DNA of 9,489 nucleotides from Synechococcales cyanobacterium PMM_0073 (lineage in GTDB: Bacteria; Cyanobacteriota; Cyanobacteriia; Elainellales; Elainellaceae). Location of the stretch: positions 1-9,489 of the forward strand of contig CASBQH010000525.1 in NCBI GenBank assembly GCA_949127695.1, given 5' to 3'. Of this stretch, positions 6,458 to 9,489 are shown piece after piece (within the stretch, counting starts at the first letter, position 1; every line of letters starts with the position of its first letter). The translations under genes were made by a program, and so were the position numbers. Under the pieces are notes generated by a model. The model saw only the letters and a program-made list of their open reading frames with translations, was not told the origin of the DNA and did not search any database.

Positions 6458-8188
6458 GTGTTGGGCATAAACAGGCAGCGGGTGAAGCAAGCATTCAAGC
6501 AGCTCTGGCAACGCCTGCCAGCTCAAGTTCTGGCGGTTTTGATGGCGGCTGGCCTCATTTGGGGCAGCGCCGGTTGCAGTCGCTCCGGCGAAAGCCCCGG
6601 CATTATGGCCTTCAAGCCACAGCGCAGTCGCTTAACTGAGGTTTCGCCACCCTTCACAATTCAGTCGCTGAAGCAGTCGCTAGAAGCGAATCAGCCGCAG
6701 CTAGAAATCCTCAGCCCCAAGCCTGGACAGCTGTTTGAGCGCAAGCAGGTGGAAGTCAAGCTGAAGCTGACAGATCTCGATCTATATAAGGACGAGGATC
6801 TGGGGTTAGGTCCTTATCTTCAGGTGCTGCTTGACAGCCAGCCCTACGCTCAAATCTACGATATCAGCCAGCCCTTGACGCTGGAGCTATCGCCCGGAAC
6901 TCATACAATTCGCGCTTTTGCAGTGCGTCCCTGGCACGAAAGCTTCAAGAACGACGGCGCTTTTGCTCAAACAACCTTTCATGTTTTCGTCAAGACGCCC
7001 GAAAACAACCCTGACGATCAGCAGCCGCTGCTCACCTACAACTATCCCCAAGGCATCTACGGCGCTGAGCCTGTGCTGCTTGACTTTTTCCTGACTAACG
7101 CACCGCTGCATCTGGTTGCCCGCGAAGATGACAAAGATGAAATTCTCGACTGGCAAATCCGCTGCACGATCAACGGCGAGAGCTTTACGTTTGACCGCTG
7201 GGAGCCAATTTATCTGAAAGGATTCAAGCCCGGAACTAACTGGGTGCAGCTGGAACTGCTGGACGAGAAAGGCGAGCCGCTGCCCAATGCTTTTAACAAT
7301 ACCGTTCAGCTTTTCAGCTATGAACCGGGCGGCAGCGATACTCTGGCGCAGCTGACGCGCGGCGAATTGACCGCAGAGGATGCGCGCAAAATTGTTGATC
7401 CGAACTATCTGCCGCCAGTCATAGCGCCTGAGCCGGAAGCGATTGAGCCAGAAATCGCTGAACCAGAAGCTGAACCCAAAATCGCTGAGCCGGAAGCTGA
7501 GCCAGAAATCATTCAGCCTGCGGAGCCAAAGGGACTTGAAGCTGAGCCAGAAGCTGAGCCAGAAGAAATCAAGCCTGCTCAGCCAGAGATCCCCAAAGCT
7601 GAACCCAAAATCGCTAAGCCTGAGATGATCAAGCCTAAAATTACTGAACCTGAGCCAGAAGCTATCCTGGAGCCTGATTTAACCCAGAAGCTAACGCCAG
7701 AAGAGATGCCGCCAGAGGTGATCGCGCCTGCTCAGCCCAGGCTTCAGCCCCTCATTTCGCCCAAAACGCCAGTTCTGCCACCTGTTTTGCCAGAAAAGAC
7801 GCCTGCACCTACTCCAATGCCTGCTCTACCGCTGCCCGATTTCCAATCTGAATCACAGCCTGAATCACAGCCTGAATTGCTTGAGCCTAATGGAAACCCT
7901 GCGCCCTCGACGAGTCTGGCCAGCGAATTGGCCAAGCCCAAGCCTGCTAAGCCTGATATGTTTGGGGCGCTCGATCAGATAAAAGGCTTCTTTGAAGGTC
8001 TACGCAAACAACCAGATCAGGCCAAGCCGCTGTTTTCGCAGCCTGATAGTAGCTCGTCTAACCTGCCGTCTGGAGAAGCCACCATTGTTGATACGCTGAT
8101 GGAATCCCTGCCAGACAGCCTGCGTAAACCGCTGATGGAAGAGCGACTAAACGAAACGACTACCGCCAGTCCTGCCAGTCCAGATTAA
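6458..8188 (+). CDS. Large putative lipoprotein with a Pro/Glu-rich repetitive linker, function unknown
   Basis: I recognise no named family. The 576-residue product (GTG start) has a basic N-terminus, a hydrophobic stretch (about 21-36) and SAGC with Cys40, a plausible though non-classical lipobox; it is probably exported and membrane-anchored. Residues about 80-290 form an even-composition, probably beta-rich domain, with segments such as LEILSPKPGQLF, LSPGTHTIRAFAVRPWHESF, TYNYPQGIYG and FKPGTNWVQLELLDEKG. These recall Ig-like or carbohydrate-binding folds, which is inference. Residues about 318-480 are low-complexity, dominated by Pro, Glu, Ala, Lys and Ile (EPEAEPE, EPKIAEPE), probably an extended spacer. 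The C-terminal 75 residues include a possible amphipathic helix (GALDQIKGFFEGLRK). It is transcribed divergently from psaA and overlaps the FAD oxidoreductase gene by 29 bp at its 3' end. Such a layout could hold a domain away from the membrane, for example across the peptidoglycan. GTG 6449 would add three residues. Confidence 0.75.
   Translation: MLGINRQRVKQAFKQLWQRLPAQVLAVLMAAGLIWGSAGCSRSGESPGIMAFKPQRSRLTEVSPPFTIQSLKQSLEANQPQLEILSPKPGQLFERKQVEVKLKLTDLDLYKDEDLGLGPYLQVLLDSQPYAQIYDISQPLTLELSPGTHTIRAFAVRPWHESFKNDGAFAQTTFHVFVKTPENNPDDQQPLLTYNYPQGIYGAEPVLLDFFLTNAPLHLVAREDDKDEILDWQIRCTINGESFTFDRWEPIYLKGFKPGTNWVQLELLDEKGEPLPNAFNNTVQLFSYEPGGSDTLAQLTRGELTAEDARKIVDPNYLPPVIAPEPEAIEPEIAEPEAEPKIAEPEAEPEIIQPAEPKGLEAEPEAEPEEIKPAQPEIPKAEPKIAKPEMIKPKITEPEPEAILEPDLTQKLTPEEMPPEVIAPAQPRLQPLISPKTPVLPPVLPEKTPAPTPMPALPLPDFQSESQPESQPELLEPNGNPAPSTSLASELAKPKPAKPDMFGALDQIKGFFEGLRKQPDQAKPLFSQPDSSSSNLPSGEATIVDTLMESLPDSLRKPLMEERLNETTTASPASPD
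7412..7888 (+). repeat. Short degenerate repeats coding the Pro/Glu-rich linker
   Basis: Within the lipoprotein gene the linker is built of imperfect 6- and 12-base units. Exact tandem pairs are GCTGAGCCAGAA at 7541-7552 and 7553-7564, and TGAATCACAGCC at 7849-7860 and 7861-7872. A 23-bp unit at 7469-7491 recurs at 7598-7620 with one mismatch. All unit lengths are multiples of three, so copy changes keep the frame. Confidence 0.85.
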
Positions 8189-9489
8189 AGATAGTGGTGC
8201 CTGGAAAAGCCGTTGGATTTTGAGTCGCCAACAGTCGGCGCTGTAAAACCTCTAGCTCTGGCTCACGGCGGGGCAGATCATCCACCAGCTGATAGGGCGC
8301 AATGTTTTGATCGAGCGCGAAGTCAACCATCACGCCCGCTGCGGCTCCGGCTGACCATTCAAAGGAATGAACGCGATAAGCCGCAGCGGCAATGTAGCTC
8401 GTCGCAATGCTCTTGCCCGCCACCAAGAAGTTGTCGATCCGCTGCGGAATCATCGCCCGCAGCGGGATCTGGAACGGGTAGGTTTCTCCTTGTCCCTGCC
8501 GCACACCGGGATACTCAGAGTTGCCCGGAGCTTCCGGCGGACTCAGCGTCATGCAGGGATGGAAGTCGATATTGTAATGGCCAATCCCAACTGAGTCTGG
8601 GTAGATGCGGCTGCGGCTGCGGAGGCGCACGGGGCTAGGCGTTTCGTTGCTGCGAATCCGAGCAATCGCCTCTAGGCCGCTGAGCGAGATCCCCAAATTG
8701 CGGTACTGCTCTGGGGTAAGGCTCTGGTAATGCTCGTCGGTATAGTCGCTGCGGCTCACATCTGTTTCGCCAATCGAAAAGCCAGCGGCATAGCCCGGAC
8801 TAGGACGGCCAACAATTCGTCGCACTTCGCGCATGTAGGGATATTTCGAGAGGCCGTGCATTGTGCCCATTGGCGAATCGAGTCCGGTGAGCAGGCGGTT
8901 GTTGAGCTGCGGCTGTTTGATGCCCTCGCCCAGCTGCGAGTCGGTGGTGCCTGCGACTAGCCAATAGTAAAAGCCCAGAGCTGACTCTTCGGCGCGGCGC
9001 AGGCTTTCAACTCTGAGGCCACCCATCCAGCCGTTCGGGTCAAGCTGCCCAGATTGCTGGAGCTGGTCATGGGTCAGAATCAAATTATCTGAAGCAGTGC
9101 CGGGGCGATAGTCATTGCCCCAAGTCCAGTTTTGCATCGAAATATCGCCGGGATGCGGCACCGACACGCCAAACACTGTCTGCTCTGGTCGCGGCTCCGG
9201 ACTCCAGATGCGGCGATAGGTAAACAAAATATCAAAGCTGGCCAGATTGGTCTTCTCGAAGCTGTAGTAAGGGGCGTACTGCTCGTAAGATTCTGGCTTG
9301 AGCTGCGGCTGCGGCTCGGCGGTGGCTTCCATCGCGAAGGTGTAGGTATAGCCCTGCGTGCAGTAGGGATCGCCTGCCGCGCTGGCCGAAGAGGGATCGT
9401 GGTAGCTGAGCGGATCGATGCCGACGCGATAGGGCACGTCGGCCAAGGCCACCAGCTCGCCTGTTTCGGTGGCATCTACGACGTACCAC
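8160..9489 (-). CDS. FAD-dependent oxidoreductase (FAD_oxidored-like), N-terminus beyond the window
   Basis: The frame is open to the right edge, so the 5' end, including the expected GxGxxG nucleotide-binding fold, is missing; 442 residues are visible. The entry point VVDATETGEL (9453-9482) is typical of the family segment that follows the first FAD-binding part. Further in are KYPYMREVRRIVG, matching the conserved REsRR-type block, and the C-terminal FAD-binding block IPQRIDNFLVAGKS, with AAAAYRVH and SAGAAAGVMVDFAL (8334-8441). Known: such proteins are flavin oxidoreductases of mostly unassigned substrate, often about 600 residues in cyanobacteria. I cannot give a substrate. The apparent GTG at 9452 is internal to the domain and is not the start. 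The gene ends with TAG at 8160-8162, inside the 3' end of the convergent lipoprotein gene. Confidence 0.85.
   Translation of the reverse strand, partial: WYVVDATETGELVALADVPYRVGIDPLSYHDPSSASAAGDPYCTQGYTYTFAMEATAEPQPQLKPESYEQYAPYYSFEKTNLASFDILFTYRRIWSPEPRPEQTVFGVSVPHPGDISMQNWTWGNDYRPGTASDNLILTHDQLQQSGQLDPNGWMGGLRVESLRRAEESALGFYYWLVAGTTDSQLGEGIKQPQLNNRLLTGLDSPMGTMHGLSKYPYMREVRRIVGRPSPGYAAGFSIGETDVSRSDYTDEHYQSLTPEQYRNLGISLSGLEAIARIRSNETPSPVRLRSRSRIYPDSVGIGHYNIDFHPCMTLSPPEAPGNSEYPGVRQGQGETYPFQIPLRAMIPQRIDNFLVAGKSIATSYIAAAAYRVHSFEWSAGAAAGVMVDFALDQNIAPYQLVDDLPRREPELEVLQRRLLATQNPTAFPGTTIFNLDWQDWR

Noticed and set aside
6239..6526. 95-codon minus-strand open frame between psaA and the lipoprotein gene
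   Set aside because: No ribosome site, no recognisable content, and it overlaps the start and probable promoter of the plus-strand gene.
8208..8239. Stem-loop (GCCGTTGG with CCAA and CGGC) just after the lipoprotein stop codon
   Set aside because: The stem has a four-base bulge and no T-run follows; it lies inside the oxidoreductase coding sequence.

Overview
The window is cyanobacterial chromosome. Its core is the photosystem I operon psaA-psaB on the minus strand, with both P700 apoproteins complete (752 and 742 residues) and every cofactor ligand I checked in place. GC-rich coding sequence, chlorophyll a type reaction-centre proteins and cyanobacterial-style lipoproteins point to a free-living cyanobacterium. 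PsaB carries a long lumenal-loop sequence very like that of Thermosynechococcus, while one PsaA loop is of the shorter type. I cannot name the genus; a Leptolyngbya-like filamentous form is only a guess. Nothing suggests the far-red (FaRLiP) paralogue cluster: no second psa genes and no rfp regulators are present.

Layout by position: 29-574 (minus) is an ADP-ribosylglycohydrolase-type gene that ends early at a TGA, before the C-terminal metal-binding motif. Ten bases upstream of it lies 585-995 (minus), a small unknown secreted protein or lipoprotein; the two probably form one unit. A strong intrinsic terminator (1088-1121) ends the psa transcript. psaB (1144-3372) and psaA (3483-5741) follow with a 110-base gap and no terminator between them. 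The next 707 bases (5742-6448) have no gene. They hold the probable psaA promoter with a perfect minus-strand TATAAT, a leader of about 280 nt, a 10-bp direct repeat at 21-bp spacing, an HLR1-like site for the response regulator RpaB, and a probable promoter for the divergent gene. That gene (6458-8188, plus) encodes a large lipoprotein of unknown function with a Pro/Glu-rich repetitive linker. It overlaps tail-to-tail by 29 bp with a partial FAD-dependent oxidoreductase gene (8160 to the right edge, minus).

Functionally, PsaA and PsaB form the photosystem I heterodimer in the thylakoid membrane, carrying P700, the A0 and A1 acceptors and the FX cluster. The flanking genes have no known link to photosystem I, and their adjacency is probably incidental. 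I found no mobile elements, CRISPR arrays, tRNAs or rRNAs, and no convincing undescribed system. The points most worth checking are the interrupted glycohydrolase, the PsaB red-chlorophyll loop, the psaA regulatory region and the uncharacterised lipoprotein.
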